From Hymenobacter aerilatus (GTDB lineage: Bacteria > Bacteroidota > Bacteroidia > Cytophagales > Hymenobacteraceae), in the NCBI RefSeq assembly GCF_022921095.1, contig NZ_CP095053.1:2956501-3020500 (forward strand): 64,000 nt of DNA, written 5' to 3'. The position numbers and the translations under genes are program-made. The notes under the pieces are model-generated. The model was not told the DNA's origin, did not search any database, and saw only the letters and a program-made list of their open reading frames with translations. Of this stretch, positions 39,919-49,855 are shown piece after piece. How positions within the stretch are numbered: position 1 is the first letter of the stretch; every line of letters begins with the position of its first letter.

Positions 39919-42738
39919 ATGCTGCTACCGCTACGTGCTATTCGCTACTTTCTGTTGATTTGCTGGCTGCTACCTACCTTGCGGGTGGCAGCCCAAGGGC
40001 CCAACCCAGCTACTCCCTCGGCCCCAACCGTGCAGCCGGGCCGGTTGGTTTTTCGTCTGAAACCGGAACTCCGCCATCTGGCTACGGCCACTACCATTGC
40101 TGAGCCTACTCTGACAGCCGCGCTACAACGGCTCGGGGCCACGCAGCTGCACCAAAAATTCAGCAACACGCTTCTGCCCGACCCTGAGAAGCCTGAATCG
40201 GTCGATATCAGCCTGATTTACGAAATCCGGCTGCCTACCCCCACGGACCTCGACCGGGTACGGCACCTGCTGCAAACTACCGGCGCCGTTTTATACGCCG
40301 AGCCGCTGTACTACTACGCGCCCCTCTCCCAGCCCAACGACCCCCTGGCCGACTCTACCCGTGCCGATGGGCAGTACTACCTGCGCAACATCCGGGCGTA
40401 CAGCGCCTGGAATATCACCAAGGGCGATACAACCGTTGTTATCGGCATTTCTGACACCGGCACCTATTTCGACCACGAAGACCTGGGGCAGGTGAAATAC
40501 AACTATGCCGATCCGATTGATGGTATTGACAATGACAATGATGGCTACGTAGATAATTTCCGGGGCTGGGATTTGGCCGATAATGATAATAACCCGTACG
40601 TCGACGCGCAGCTTAGCCCGCAAAAGCACGGGGCATGGGTTACCGGAATAGCCGCCGGCACGCCCGATAATGCCCGGGGTATTGCTGGCGTGGGCTATAA
40701 CTGTCGCTACCTACCCCTCAAAATATACCCCAGTACGGCACGGGGCGCTTTTGCCGGCTACGAGGCTATGGTATACGCCGCTGAGCACGGTTGCCGGGTG
40801 CTAAACCTGTCGTGGGGCGGGGTAGGCAATCGTTCTCAATTTGAGCAGGATGTCATCAGCTACGTTGCCGTAAACCGCGACGTAGTGATTGTGGCTGCGG
40901 CCGGCAACACGGATGCTGAGTTAGACTTTTACCCAGCCAGCTACGACCATGTGGTGTCGGTAACAGGCCTGGAGACGAACAATATAAAAGGCAGCCTGAC
41001 GTATAGCCGCAACGTTGACCTATGCGCACCGGGGACAAGTATTGTGACCACAGCAGGCGACGCGCCGGGCGGATACGCAACATTGGGCGGGTCATCTTTT
41101 GCTTCGCCTATTGCAGCAGGCGTGGCGGCGCTGGTGCGTAGCCGGTTTCCTACCTATTCGGCCGCCCAGGTAGTTGCGCAGTTGCGCGCCACAGCTAACC
41201 CCGACATCTATACCCTACCCGGCAACGCAGCCTATGCGGGTAAGATGGGCACCGGCCGGCTGGACGCGTACCGGGCAGTGTTGACTACTGATGCGCGCGC
41301 CGTACGGGTAGTGCGCAGTCAATCTATACGCACCGCGGCAGGGGAGCAGGAGCTGGAAATAGAGGTGCAGAACCTTTTGCAGCCGGTGACCAACCTGCGA
41401 GTAGCCATTGCATCGCTCTCGCCCTACCTTACGACTACTGCCGATGTGTTTGGCGTGGCTGCCCTGCCTACCCTTGGCAGAGCCACCAACATCGATAAGC
41501 CTTTCCGGCTAACTGTTGCTGCCAATACACCGCCTAATACCAAAGTGCTCATCGAGTGCCGGTTGATAGCTGATAACGGCTATCAGGCAACACAGTATCT
41601 GACGGTGGTGGTGAACCCCGGCTATGTGGTGCTCGATGCCAACGACCTGCGGCTTACCCTAACCAGCCAGGGCACCTTAGGCTATGACAATCCCGCTTCC
41701 GGCATTGGCGAGGGCGTCACGTACCGCCAGGGCAGCTCGCTGCTGTACGAGGGGGGACTGGTAGTGGCTACTTCTCCCACACGGGTTTCCAACCAAGTGC
41801 GCGGCACCAAGGGTACCGACCACGATTTCTACATCCGTAGCCAGACACTGTTCAGCCGTCCTACGCGGGCTACGCAGGAAGTGCAGGGCGTTTTTCAGGA
41901 CTCTCTACCCAGTGCCACGCGCACCTATACGGTGGGCGTGCGAGTGCGCCAGCACGCCTACGCTTGGGCTGCTGCCCCCGCCCGCAACTACGTATTGCTC
42001 CAGTATCGGCTTACCAATATGACCTCCGATACCTTGAAGCCGCTCTATGCGGGCTTGTTCATGGATTGGGACCTGCCACGCGATGCGGCCCGCAATGTAG
42101 CCCAGTGGGATGCTGGTCGTTCTCTGGGATACGTGTATAGCGTAGTCACGCCTGATTTGTACGCAGGGGTGCAAGTGCTTGAAGGCGGCGCACCTGCTTA
42201 TTATGCCATTAATAATGCAGCTACTACCGGCTTAGTAGCCCCCGCTAGCGATGGATTCAGCCGTGCCGAGAAGTTTGCCGGCCTTAGCAACGGTACTACT
42301 CACGCCAGCGCGGGCTTACCCTATGGGGCTGATGTTTCGCAACTAATAGGCGCTAAGCTCCGTGCCCTGCCTCCCGGCGACTCTACTACCCTAACGCTGG
42401 CAGTACTTGGCGCCTCGTCTTTAGCGGAGTTGCAATCCGCTGCCGACGAGGCCCGACTGCGCTTTACTCAAGTGCTGCCTACCCGCACGCAAACGCCTGC
42501 GGTTGCCTGGCAGGCCTACCCAAATCCCACTGCTGAAAAGCTGTACGTAGAAATTCCAGCAGCCTTTGCTCCTGTCGACGTCCGTTTGTTTAACCAGACA
42601 GGTGCTATGGTGCTGCGGCAGGCCGGCGCAGCTCGTACTACCTTGGATGTGCACTCCTATCCGGCTGGGCTCTACTTGTTGCAGATACGTTCGGCTAGCG
42701 GTACTACGCTTTCTCAGAAGGTAATCATTCAGCCTTGA
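39919..42738 (+). CDS. secreted subtilisin-like serine protease with type A T9SS sorting domain
   Basis: An extracellular S8 peptidase of 939 residues from the ATG at 39919, chosen because a signal peptide follows (YFLLICWLLPTLRVAAQG). The triad is visible: Asp in IGISDTGTYFDHED, His in QKHGAWVTGIAAG and Ser in GGSSFASPIAAGVAAL. DxDNDGY-type acidic repeats (DGIDNDNDGYVDN) near residue 210 look calcium-binding. A beta-sandwich region follows. The C-terminus is a sorting domain (YPNPTAEKLYVEI, LFNQTGAMVLRQ, YPAGLYLLQI, LSQKVIIQ), so it leaves by the type IX system. Confidence 0.92.
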   Translation: MLLPLRAIRYFLLICWLLPTLRVAAQGPNPATPSAPTVQPGRLVFRLKPELRHLATATTIAEPTLTAALQRLGATQLHQKFSNTLLPDPEKPESVDISLIYEIRLPTPTDLDRVRHLLQTTGAVLYAEPLYYYAPLSQPNDPLADSTRADGQYYLRNIRAYSAWNITKGDTTVVIGISDTGTYFDHEDLGQVKYNYADPIDGIDNDNDGYVDNFRGWDLADNDNNPYVDAQLSPQKHGAWVTGIAAGTPDNARGIAGVGYNCRYLPLKIYPSTARGAFAGYEAMVYAAEHGCRVLNLSWGGVGNRSQFEQDVISYVAVNRDVVIVAAAGNTDAELDFYPASYDHVVSVTGLETNNIKGSLTYSRNVDLCAPGTSIVTTAGDAPGGYATLGGSSFASPIAAGVAALVRSRFPTYSAAQVVAQLRATANPDIYTLPGNAAYAGKMGTGRLDAYRAVLTTDARAVRVVRSQSIRTAAGEQELEIEVQNLLQPVTNLRVAIASLSPYLTTTADVFGVAALPTLGRATNIDKPFRLTVAANTPPNTKVLIECRLIADNGYQATQYLTVVVNPGYVVLDANDLRLTLTSQGTLGYDNPASGIGEGVTYRQGSSLLYEGGLVVATSPTRVSNQVRGTKGTDHDFYIRSQTLFSRPTRATQEVQGVFQDSLPSATRTYTVGVRVRQHAYAWAAAPARNYVLLQYRLTNMTSDTLKPLYAGLFMDWDLPRDAARNVAQWDAGRSLGYVYSVVTPDLYAGVQVLEGGAPAYYAINNAATTGLVAPASDGFSRAEKFAGLSNGTTHASAGLPYGADVSQLIGAKLRALPPGDSTTLTLAVLGASSLAELQSAADEARLRFTQVLPTRTQTPAVAWQAYPNPTAEKLYVEIPAAFAPVDVRLFNQTGAMVLRQAGAARTTLDVHSYPAGLYLLQIRSASGTTLSQKVIIQP

Positions 42739-42981
42739 GCGCGTTTTTAATAGGAATTAATAACGTATTAGGTTATCGGTAAGACGTTGCAACTATCAAT
42801 CAGCACAAAATGATGCACACTTAATATAGAACATTATGCAACTAATTATGTTAGCAAGTACAATAAAGTATATAGAATCATTAATTTAATTCATCACTTA
42901 TAATAAGTACAATTTTTGTAATTTTAATTGGATTATTTCATCATTGAAATGGTCTTGAATTTAGAAAATTGATATACTAAT

Positions 42982-43015
42982 TTGCTTAGTTTAGACAAAG
43001 TATTCGTATCTTTGG
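42982..43015 (+). promoter_or_regulatory. promoter: TTTG, 22-base spacer, TATCTTTG
   Basis: TTTG at 42982-42985 and TATCTTTG at 43008-43015 match the Bacteroidota -33/-7 pair. The -7 box ends two bases before the ATG at 43018, so the transcript would be leaderless or start inside the codon. The upstream gap (42739-42981) is AT-rich without other features. Confidence 0.55.
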
Positions 43016-43017
43016 AT

Positions 43018-43266
43018 ATGTCGAAAGTCAAACTTCCCGTTCCGCCGCCCGTGCAGCACTTTGCCCGTTGCGTAGACGATTCGTGCCGCCCGGCTGACTA
43101 CGTAGGCGAATGGCCCGAAGCGGGCCAGGTGTACCCCGTGCGCGTGCTAGCGCACGCTCGTACTGGCCAGCCACAGGTGCATATCCTGGGTTTCTATGCT
43201 GAAGCTCCATACGGGGCTTTTGCGGCCAGGCGCTTTGCGCCCGTTGCCAGCGTCTGGCTGAATTAG
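43018..43266 (+). CDS. hypothetical protein of 82 residues
   Basis: A small basic protein read from MSKVKLPVPPPVQHF. It has two cysteines in ARCVDDSCRPADYVG, then W-P-E-x-G-Q-V-Y-P-V-R-V-L and LGFYAEAPYGAFAARRF, suggesting a compact beta barrel-like domain. No family recognised. It has its own promoter and terminator and high-GC codon use, so it is likely a real, separately expressed gene. Confidence 0.65.
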   Translation: MSKVKLPVPPPVQHFARCVDDSCRPADYVGEWPEAGQVYPVRVLAHARTGQPQVHILGFYAEAPYGAFAARRFAPVASVWLN

Positions 43267-43286
43267 CCAGCCCTTTCTTCCACGCC

Positions 43287-43331
43287 AAAACGGCTGCCTC
43301 CGTCACGCTACACGGAAGCAGCCGTTTTTAT
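43287..43331. terminator. bidirectional terminator
   Basis: AAAACGGCTGC (43287-43297) pairs with GCAGCCGTTTT (43318-43328), with inner TCCGT/ACGGA pairing. It separates convergent genes. Confidence 0.88.
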
Positions 43332-43342
43332 TTGGCCCAGTG

Positions 43343-44050
43343 TTAGCGACTGCCTTCCACCTTACCCTCTTGTCCGATTTCTAACGCCTCAGTGCTTTTG
43401 CTACCATACAGCGTTTCTTCGCTTAGGTTATAGATATCCTGAATATCGTGCAGAATGTGCTCAAAGTCTAAGTTCAGGTCTTTCAACAGCCCCGATTTCA
43501 AATCGAACACCCAACCGTGTACGATAGGGTAGCCTTTTTTGAGGTAGGCTTGCTGCAGCACAGCCGTCTTAATTACGTTGACGCACTGCTCCTGCACGTT
43601 CAGTTCTACCAGCCGGTCGTAGCGAGCATCAGTGTCCTCGATGGCATCCAGCTCGGTGTGGTGCAGACGGTATACGTCGCGGATATTACGCAGCCAGGGA
43701 TTCATAATGCCCAGATCTTTGGGTTGCATAGCTGCTTTCACGCCGCCGCAACCGTAGTGCCCACACACCACAATGTGCTTCACACCCAAGTGCAACACAG
43801 CGTACTCAATCACCGACATGACATTTAAGTCAATGTTAATTACCATGTTGGCAATGTTGCGGTGCACAAAAGCCTCACCGGGAGCCACGCCCATCAGCTC
43901 TTCGGCTGTCACGCGCGAGTCGCTGCACCCGATGTAGAGATAGTCAGGGCGCTGATCGGCAGCCAAGCGCTTCAGAAAGTCCGGAGCCGTTGCCTCATTA
44001 TTGGCCACCCACTGGCGGTTGTTTTCAAAAATCTGTTCGTATGTAATCAT
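43343..44050 (-). CDS. beta-class carbonic anhydrase
   Basis: Hydrates CO2 to bicarbonate in the cytosol with a zinc ion. The 235-residue protein has the zinc ligands and dyad: CSDSR (Cys and the Asp/Arg pair) and VVCGHYGCGGVKAAM (His and second Cys). It also has FVHRNIANMV and SVIEYAVLHLGVKHI. It is full length, with a short charged tail ending EGKVEGSR. It is a single gene with no transporter nearby. Confidence 0.96.
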   Translation of the reverse strand: MITYEQIFENNRQWVANNEATAPDFLKRLAADQRPDYLYIGCSDSRVTAEELMGVAPGEAFVHRNIANMVINIDLNVMSVIEYAVLHLGVKHIVVCGHYGCGGVKAAMQPKDLGIMNPWLRNIRDVYRLHHTELDAIEDTDARYDRLVELNVQEQCVNVIKTAVLQQAYLKKGYPIVHGWVFDLKSGLLKDLNLDFEHILHDIQDIYNLSEETLYGSKSTEALEIGQEGKVEGSR

Positions 44051-44181
44051 GGTAGGTTTGGAAAAAGTGCAGACAGTTCTCGGCTATACTACGATTTTAC
44101 TGGGGAATAGCTGCCTACAGCCGTGCTGCTTTTCCTGATTAGGCGGTCTTCCTACCTTTACTCAGCCTAACGCTTCGCCGC

Positions 44182-44595
44182 ATGACTCCCCCCTCCGACC
44201 GCTTCGTGTATACTATTCCCGCGTCGTATCGGCGTATGGAAAACCTGCATATTCTTTTCTGGCTGCTGAAGGATATCGGGTGGTGCATGATCTGGAAGCC
44301 ACTCGGCATCAGCATGATCCTTCCTACCCTCAGCATTGCGCTGCTCATCACCTGGCGTACCCGCAGCATCAAGGCTGAGCTAGCTCACAACCTGGCCATT
44401 GTGTTCTGGATTACGGCTAACTCCTACTGGACGATCAGCGAGTTTGTGGGGTTCGATACGGTGCAGCTGGGTTACGGCCTTACTGGCAAGCATCTGACGC
44501 TGGTACCGTTTCTGCTGGGCCTGGGCATTCTGACGTATTACTACCTCATCGAGAAGCCCCGCGAAACCCGGCTTGAGCAGGTGGCTACGCTGTAA
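44182..44595 (+). CDS. small multi-span membrane protein
   Basis: 137 residues with four likely membrane segments: ILFWLLKDIGWCMIW, LGISMILPTLSIALLITW, AIVFWITANSYWTISEFVG and TLVPFLLGLGILTYYYLI. Trp and Tyr are frequent at the membrane borders. It has no signal peptide. I do not recognise a named family. It ends three bases before the convergent gene at 44599. Confidence 0.7.
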   Translation: MTPPSDRFVYTIPASYRRMENLHILFWLLKDIGWCMIWKPLGISMILPTLSIALLITWRTRSIKAELAHNLAIVFWITANSYWTISEFVGFDTVQLGYGLTGKHLTLVPFLLGLGILTYYYLIEKPRETRLEQVATL

Positions 44596-44598
44596 CTT

Positions 44599-45285
44599 TT
44601 ACCGATACTGATAAAAAATACCCGAATCAAACGGTGTCCAGAGGGCGGCTTTTTGGTTCGCTACTTTCAGGCCGTCGTTTGCCCAGGTATTGCAGGTATA
44701 GAACAAGTTGTACACGCGCTTCGCCTCATAAAAGGCATCGTAGCGGCCGTAGCTGTGGCCGGCAATGTGCTGCACCCTACCCTGCGCATCGTAGCGGAAG
44801 CTGGTTTTGATGAACTGAATAAGGCGGGCGTAATCGGCGGGCGAAAGGTTGATGCGCACGCAGTCGGGGCCTTCGCTGGGGCGATGGTAGAAGGTGGTAT
44901 GCATAGCCGAGGAGCTAAGCCAAAACATAGCTTCAAAGGCCGTGCTGACTTTCAAATCGGCCCAGGTAGGCGTATCGAGGTAAAAGCCCTTATCGCCCCA
45001 ACCAAAGCCCACGTAATTCATGGTGGTATCGGAGGCCGGCGTATCGGTATAGGGGATTATTTCGCTCCAGTCGATTTGCGGAGTGCGCACGGGTAGCACA
45101 ATGTCGGTATGCACACCGTTGGAAAGGATATAGGCGGTGATAGTATCCTGACTCGGTGGCGTGCGGCTACCCACCGGAATGCGCGACAATACAAAGGATG
45201 TACCCAGGTACAACGCTACTGCCCCTACGATACCGGCGCTTGTGTATGTAATTCCCTTTCCGATTTTTTGAAGCGTTGTCGCCAT
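44599..45285 (-). CDS. TIGR02117/DUF2459 family membrane-anchored protein
   Basis: A 228-residue protein with an N-terminal anchor (ITYTSAGIVGAVALYLGTSF) and a periplasmic domain. The family hallmark SNGVHTDIVLPV is followed by FGWGDKGFYLDTP, TTFYHRPSEGPDCVRI, AGHSYGRYDAFYEA and NLFYTCNTWANDGLK. The conserved His, Cys and Asn in these blocks suggest an NlpC/P60-like thiol hydrolase relative, though that is only by resemblance. Full length. Confidence 0.88.
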   Translation of the reverse strand: MATTLQKIGKGITYTSAGIVGAVALYLGTSFVLSRIPVGSRTPPSQDTITAYILSNGVHTDIVLPVRTPQIDWSEIIPYTDTPASDTTMNYVGFGWGDKGFYLDTPTWADLKVSTAFEAMFWLSSSAMHTTFYHRPSEGPDCVRINLSPADYARLIQFIKTSFRYDAQGRVQHIAGHSYGRYDAFYEAKRVYNLFYTCNTWANDGLKVANQKAALWTPFDSGIFYQYR

Positions 45286-45361
45286 GCGTGCTGTTGAGGT
45301 TTTCTACTGATACGGCGACGGCCGAAAAGTAACCTGCTGCCCCTCCCCCATCAGCATAAAA

Positions 45362-45396
45362 AAAGGCCGTTTCTCTACGGGAGAGAAACGGCCTTT
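45362..45396 (-). terminator. terminator after aconitase
   Basis: AAAGGCCGTTTCTCT (45362-45376) pairs with AGAGAAACGGCCTTT (45382-45396). On the minus strand it is followed by a run of seven T. Confidence 0.9.
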
Positions 45397-45426
45397 CTTA
45401 TTTAGCAGGCAATGCTACTAGGTTGC

Positions 45427-47733
45427 TTACACCAAGTTACCAGCCGTATGGGTAGGCGCCTGGCCCGACTCTTGCAAGCGGATCAGGTTCAGGGCCGAGC
45501 CGGCTTTAAACCACTCAATCTGTCCCTCGTTGTAGGTGTGGTTGAGGGTGATGAGGTCGGTGTCGCCATCGGCGTGGTGCAGGCGGGCCTGCAGCGACTT
45601 ACCGGGCTGGAAGTCCGTCAGACCGATGATGTCGATGGTGTCAGCCTCCTCAATCAGGTTGTAGTCGTTCTTATCGGCAAACGTGAGAGCCAGCATCCCC
45701 TGCTTTTTCAGGTTGGTTTCGTGGATGCGAGCAAACGACTTCACAATCACAGCGCGCACGCCTAGGTGGCGGGGCTCCATGGCAGCGTGCTCGCGCGAGC
45801 TGCCTTCGCCGTAGTTCTCGTCGCCTACTACCACCGTGCCGATGCCCATGCTCTTGTAGCTACGAGCAGCCTGCGGTACGGTGTTGTAGCCCTCACCTTG
45901 CACCACGAAGTCGCGCACTGAGTTGGTCTCATCGTTGAAGGCATTGGTAGCGCCGATGAGCATGTTGTTGGAGATGTTGTCCAAGTGACCACGGTATTTC
46001 AACCAGGGGCCGGCCATCGAGATGTGGTCGGTGGTGCACTTGCCTTTGGCTTTGATGAGCAAACGCAATCCTTTCAGATCGGTGCCTTCCCACGCCTTGA
46101 AGGGCTCCAGCAACTCCAGACGCTCGGACGCAGGATCTACTACTACCTGCACGCCCGAACCATCTTCGGCAGGCGCCTGGAAGCCAGCGTCTTCCACGGC
46201 AAAGCCTTGCGCAGGCAGCTCTACCCCCAGCGGCTCGTCCAGCTTCACCTGCTGGCCGTCTTTGGTGGGTAGGGTGTCGGTAAGGGGGTTGAAGGTCAAA
46301 TCACCGGCAATGGCGAAAGCCGTTACGATTTCGGGCGAGGCCACAAACGCGTGCGTGTTGGGGTTGCCGTCGTTGCGCTTGGCAAAGTTGCGGTTGAACG
46401 AGGTGATGATGGAGTTCTTGCGCTTAGGGTCGTCGGTGTGACGGGCCCACTGGCCGATGCACGGACCGCAGGCGTTGGCCAGCACCACGCCGCCCATCTG
46501 GGCGAAGGTGTCGAGTAGACCGTCGCGGGCTACCGTGTAGCGCACCTGCTCCGAGCCGGGCGTTACGGTGAATTCGGCATTCACCGACAGGCCCTTTTGT
46601 ACTGCCTGCTCGGCAATGCTGGCGGCGCGAGTGATGTCCTCGTACGAAGAGTTGGTGCAGGAGCCAATCAGGCCTACCTCCAGCTTTTCGGGCCAGCCGT
46701 GCTCTTTCACGGCAGCAGCAAACTGCGAAATCGGCCAGGCGGCGTCTGGTGTGAACGGACCGTTCACGTAAGGCTCCAGCTCCGACAGGTTGATTTCAAT
46801 CAGCTGATCGAAGTATTTCTCCGAATCCTGGTACACTTCGTCGTCGGCGCGCAGGTGCTGACGGATGCCATTAGCCAGCTCGGCTACGTCGGCACGGTCG
46901 GTGGAGCGCAGGTAGTCGGCCATCTTATCATCGTAGCCAAACACCGAGGTAGTAGCCCCGATTTCAGCACCCATGTTGCAGATGGTCCCTTTGCCGGTGC
47001 AGCTCAGGTTGTCGGCACCCTCGCCGAAGTATTCTACGATAGCGCCGGTACCGCCTTTTACGGTCAGAATACCCGCTACTTTCAGAATCACGTCTTTAGC
47101 CGAAGCCCAGCCCGACAGCTTGCCGGTCAGCTTCACGCCAATTACTTTCGGGAACTTCAGTTCCCAAGCCATGCCGGCCATCACGTCTACCGCATCGGCA
47201 CCGCCTACCCCAATGGCAATCATGCCGAGGCCGCCCGCGTTGGGCGTGTGCGAGTCCGTCCCGATCATCATGCCGCCGGGGAAAGCGTAGTTTTCCAGTA
47301 CTACCTGGTGAATGATACCGGCGCCGGGCTTCCAGAAGCCGATGCCGTATTTATTGGACACCGACGCCAGGAAATCGTATACTTCCTTGTTTTCATCGTT
47401 GGCCGTAGCCAAGTCTTCCGAAGCGCCATCTTTGGCTTGGATCAGGTGGTCGCAGTGTACGGTGCTGGGCACGGCTACCTTGGGCTTACCAGCCTGCATA
47501 AACTGGAGCAGCGCCATTTGGGCGGTAGCATCCTGCATGGCCACGCGGTCGGGAGCGAAATCGACGTAGGAAACGCCCCGCTCGTAAGCCTGTTTTACGT
47601 CGCCGCCGTAGAGGTGAGCGTACAGGATTTTTTCGGTCAGTGTGAGCGGGCGGCCAACGGCGGCACGGGCGGCTTCGATGCGCTGGCCCATACCGGCGTA
47701 CACGGCCTGAATCATTTCTAAGTCAAACGCCAT
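45427..47733 (-). CDS. acn: aconitate hydratase
   Basis: Aconitase isomerises citrate to isocitrate via a [4Fe-4S] cluster in the TCA cycle. The 768-residue protein resembles the mitochondrial type in length and start. It has the substrate blocks SVHCDH-type ([12 protein letters not shown]) and [26 protein letters not shown]. The cluster cysteines lie in [11 protein letters not shown] and [11 protein letters not shown]. The C-terminal swivel domain has [22 protein letters not shown] with the catalytic Ser/Arg. It has its own promoter and terminator. Confidence 0.96.
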   Translation of the reverse strand: MAFDLEMIQAVYAGMGQRIEAARAAVGRPLTLTEKILYAHLYGGDVKQAYERGVSYVDFAPDRVAMQDATAQMALLQFMQAGKPKVAVPSTVHCDHLIQAKDGASEDLATANDENKEVYDFLASVSNKYGIGFWKPGAGIIHQVVLENYAFPGGMMIGTDSHTPNAGGLGMIAIGVGGADAVDVMAGMAWELKFPKVIGVKLTGKLSGWASAKDVILKVAGILTVKGGTGAIVEYFGEGADNLSCTGKGTICNMGAEIGATTSVFGYDDKMADYLRSTDRADVAELANGIRQHLRADDEVYQDSEKYFDQLIEINLSELEPYVNGPFTPDAAWPISQFAAAVKEHGWPEKLEVGLIGSCTNSSYEDITRAASIAEQAVQKGLSVNAEFTVTPGSEQVRYTVARDGLLDTFAQMGGVVLANACGPCIGQWARHTDDPKRKNSIITSFNRNFAKRNDGNPNTHAFVASPEIVTAFAIAGDLTFNPLTDTLPTKDGQQVKLDEPLGVELPAQGFAVEDAGFQAPAEDGSGVQVVVDPASERLELLEPFKAWEGTDLKGLRLLIKAKGKCTTDHISMAGPWLKYRGHLDNISNNMLIGATNAFNDETNSVRDFVVQGEGYNTVPQAARSYKSMGIGTVVVGDENYGEGSSREHAAMEPRHLGVRAVIVKSFARIHETNLKKQGMLALTFADKNDYNLIEEADTIDIIGLTDFQPGKSLQARLHHADGDTDLITLNHTYNEGQIEWFKAGSALNLIRLQESGQAPTHTAGNLV

Positions 47734-47783
47734 AATGCAAAAAAGAGAAAAGGTGAACTAGGGTAAACTTCCTAATAGGTACG

Positions 47784-47816
47784 CAAATATAGTTGCCCGG
47801 CGTTGCGCTGCCCAAA
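47784..47816 (-). promoter_or_regulatory. aconitase promoter: TTTG, 21-base spacer, TATATTTG
   Basis: On the minus strand TTTG (47816-47813), a 21-base spacer and TATATTTG (47791-47784) fit the Bacteroidota consensus closely. The predicted leader is about 44 bases. Confidence 0.75.
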
Positions 47817-47901
47817 CTTTATCTTCGCCGGAAGTTAGTCTATAAACCAACCAACTAGCGTAGTAGTTTAGCTTTCACTCATTCCTTACCTTGTTTAGAA
47901 T

Positions 47902-49188
47902 ATGTCTGTATTTCAGAAGCTCCTTTTGGGGGTTGGCATTTCCCTCTCCATGACCGCCTGCAACTCTGGTTCCGGCGACCGTACACCCGCTGACACGGCT
48001 ACCAGTAAGCCCACTGGTCCGCTACGGGTAGGACCGTGGCGCGGCGTGCTGACGGCCCAAGGCCAGCAAATTCCGTTTTTGTTTGAGGTAGAGCAAGACT
48101 CGGCCAACCGGCCTGTGGTGTATCTGCGCAACGGCGAGGAGCGCCTGAAGCTGGATGAAATCACGACGGCCGGCGATTCCACCACCATCCGGTTGGGCGT
48201 ATTTGATGCTGCCCTAGTGGTACGCCCTGCCGGCGACGGCCAACTGACCGGCACCTGGGTGAAATACGATGGCAAAGAGCCTTACCGCGTGCCCTTCACG
48301 GCGCAGCTAGGCGGGCAACAGCTGTTTCTGAGCAAACAGCAAATAGATCCGGCTGATTTTAATGGAACCTGGAGCGTGACGTTTCGGGGGGAGAAACCCG
48401 AGGACTCCTACCCAGCGGTGGGCGTGTTCAAGCAAAAGGGCCACGATGTAACGGGTACCTTCCTGACTACCACCGGCGACTACCGCTACCTGGCCGGCCA
48501 GGCTAATGGCGACACATTGCGCCTCTCTACCTTCGATGGCAGCCACGGCTTCCTGTTCACAGCAGCCAAGCAAGCCGATGGCAAGCTGCAAGGCGACTTC
48601 TACGCCGGTAAATCTGGGCACGAAACCTGGGTAGCTAACCTCGACCCCAATGCTAAGCTACCCAACGCCGACTCGCTGGCCGGCATGAAGCCCGGGGAGA
48701 AAAAGCTGACGTTCAAGTTTCCTAGTGTGCTGGAAGGCGGTAGCATTTCGCCCTCCGATCCTAAGTACCAGGGCAAGGTAGTGGTGGTGCAGCTGCTGGG
48801 CTCGTGGTGCCCCAACTGCATGGACGAAACCAACTTCCTGGCCCCCTGGTATGAGAAAAACAAGCAGCGCGGGGTCGAAATCATCGGCTTAGGCTACGAG
48901 CGCACGCCCGACCAGAAAATTGCTGCTGAGAAGCTGCGCAAGATGAAGCAGCGCTTTAACGTAGGCTACGACGTGGCCGTGGCCGGCGTGGCCGACAAGG
49001 ACGCCGCTGCTAAATCCCTACCCCAGGTAGAAAAAGTACTGGCCTTCCCAACCACTATTTTCCTGGACAAAAAGGGCGAAGTACGCAAGATTCACACGGG
49101 TTTCTCTGGCCCCGGCACCGGCAAATACTACGACCAGGAAGTGGCCGAGTTCAACAAGACCATTGACCAGCTGCTGGCCGAAAAGTAG
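47902..49188 (+). CDS. TlpA-like thioredoxin-fold lipoprotein
   Basis: A 428-residue lipoprotein (signal LLLGVGISLSMTACNSG, lipid Cys at residue 20) facing the periplasm. Residues about 40-250 form two beta-rich repeats (WRGVLTAQGQQIPFLFEVE and WSVTFRGEKPEDSYPAVGVF in outline). The C-terminal ~150 residues are a TlpA/ResA-type thioredoxin domain with KVVVVQLLGSWCPNCMDE (redox CPNC), IIGLGYERTP and the cis-Pro FPTTIFLDKKGEV. It is probably a thiol-disulfide oxidoreductase. It is divergent from acn; an N-terminal DUF4369-type role is unclear. Confidence 0.88.
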   Translation: MSVFQKLLLGVGISLSMTACNSGSGDRTPADTATSKPTGPLRVGPWRGVLTAQGQQIPFLFEVEQDSANRPVVYLRNGEERLKLDEITTAGDSTTIRLGVFDAALVVRPAGDGQLTGTWVKYDGKEPYRVPFTAQLGGQQLFLSKQQIDPADFNGTWSVTFRGEKPEDSYPAVGVFKQKGHDVTGTFLTTTGDYRYLAGQANGDTLRLSTFDGSHGFLFTAAKQADGKLQGDFYAGKSGHETWVANLDPNAKLPNADSLAGMKPGEKKLTFKFPSVLEGGSISPSDPKYQGKVVVVQLLGSWCPNCMDETNFLAPWYEKNKQRGVEIIGLGYERTPDQKIAAEKLRKMKQRFNVGYDVAVAGVADKDAAAKSLPQVEKVLAFPTTIFLDKKGEVRKIHTGFSGPGTGKYYDQEVAEFNKTIDQLLAEK

Positions 49189-49219
49189 GCGCCGGCGCAG
49201 CCAGTAGCACGCTAACGTA

Positions 49220-49265
49220 ATACCCGCCTGAGCACAATTATTCTGCTCAGACGGGTATTTTTTTG
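49220..49265. terminator. bidirectional terminator
   Basis: ATACCCGCCTGAGC (49220-49233) pairs with GCTCAGACGGGTAT (49245-49258) with one mismatch, followed by a run of seven T. Lies between convergent genes. Confidence 0.9.
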
Positions 49266-49285
49266 TTGGTTGATGCAGTTGGTCT

Positions 49286-49855
49286 CTACCCTTGCCGTAG
49301 CCGCTCCAGCATCACAATGGTATCGCCGTGGTAGGTAGTGCGTGCAAACTCTCGAAACTCAAACTTGTGGGCAAGTCGGAGAGAGGGCACGTTTCCGGGG
49401 TCAATGATGCACGTGATGCGGTCTACAGGGATATGCGCATCGGCCCAGGCCAGGGCAGTTTCCAAGGCTTGCGAGGCGTAGCCGCGGCCGTGCGCGTGGG
49501 GCGCAATTACCCACCCGGCTTCGAGTACGCCTTTGAGCGAAGGGGTCAGGTCGCGCTGAAAATCGAAAAAGCCCACGGAGCCAAGGTAGCGCCCGGTGGC
49601 TTTTTCCTCAATGGTCCAGGAGCCATAGCCGAGCATAGCCCAATGCCCCAGTTGCCCGAGCAGCCGACGCCATACTTCTTCCTCAGAGCTTGGCTTATTG
49701 CCTAGAAAACGATAAAAAGCCGGGTCGGCGTGTATGGCAGTGGCTTCGGGCAGGTCGGTTGGCTGAGGAGCACGCAGACGCAAATCGGTCGTTTCGAGCA
49801 GCGGCACCAGCGGCGGCGTTTGTACCAGACTAAAGGGTAGTGTAGAGACAGACAT
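49286..49855 (-). CDS. GNAT acetyltransferase, RimJ/RimL-like
   Basis: A 189-residue cytosolic acetyltransferase. It shows TTDLRLRAPQPTDLPEATAI, GSWTIEEKATGRYLGSVGFF, EAGWVIAPHAHGRGYASQALE with the R/Q-x-x-G-x-A acetyl-CoA loop, and DRITCIIDPGNVPSLRLAHK. This is the RimJ/RimL (Acetyltransf_3) layout; such enzymes acetylate ribosomal-protein N-termini or small molecules. The substrate is not predictable. Confidence 0.92.
   Translation of the reverse strand: MSVSTLPFSLVQTPPLVPLLETTDLRLRAPQPTDLPEATAIHADPAFYRFLGNKPSSEEEVWRRLLGQLGHWAMLGYGSWTIEEKATGRYLGSVGFFDFQRDLTPSLKGVLEAGWVIAPHAHGRGYASQALETALAWADAHIPVDRITCIIDPGNVPSLRLAHKFEFREFARTTYHGDTIVMLERLRQG

Noticed and set aside
46597..47721. A 374-codon open frame on the plus strand opposite aconitase
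   Set aside because: It lies wholly antisense to a well-matched aconitase gene and has no motif or promoter; high-GC codon structure creates such shadow frames.
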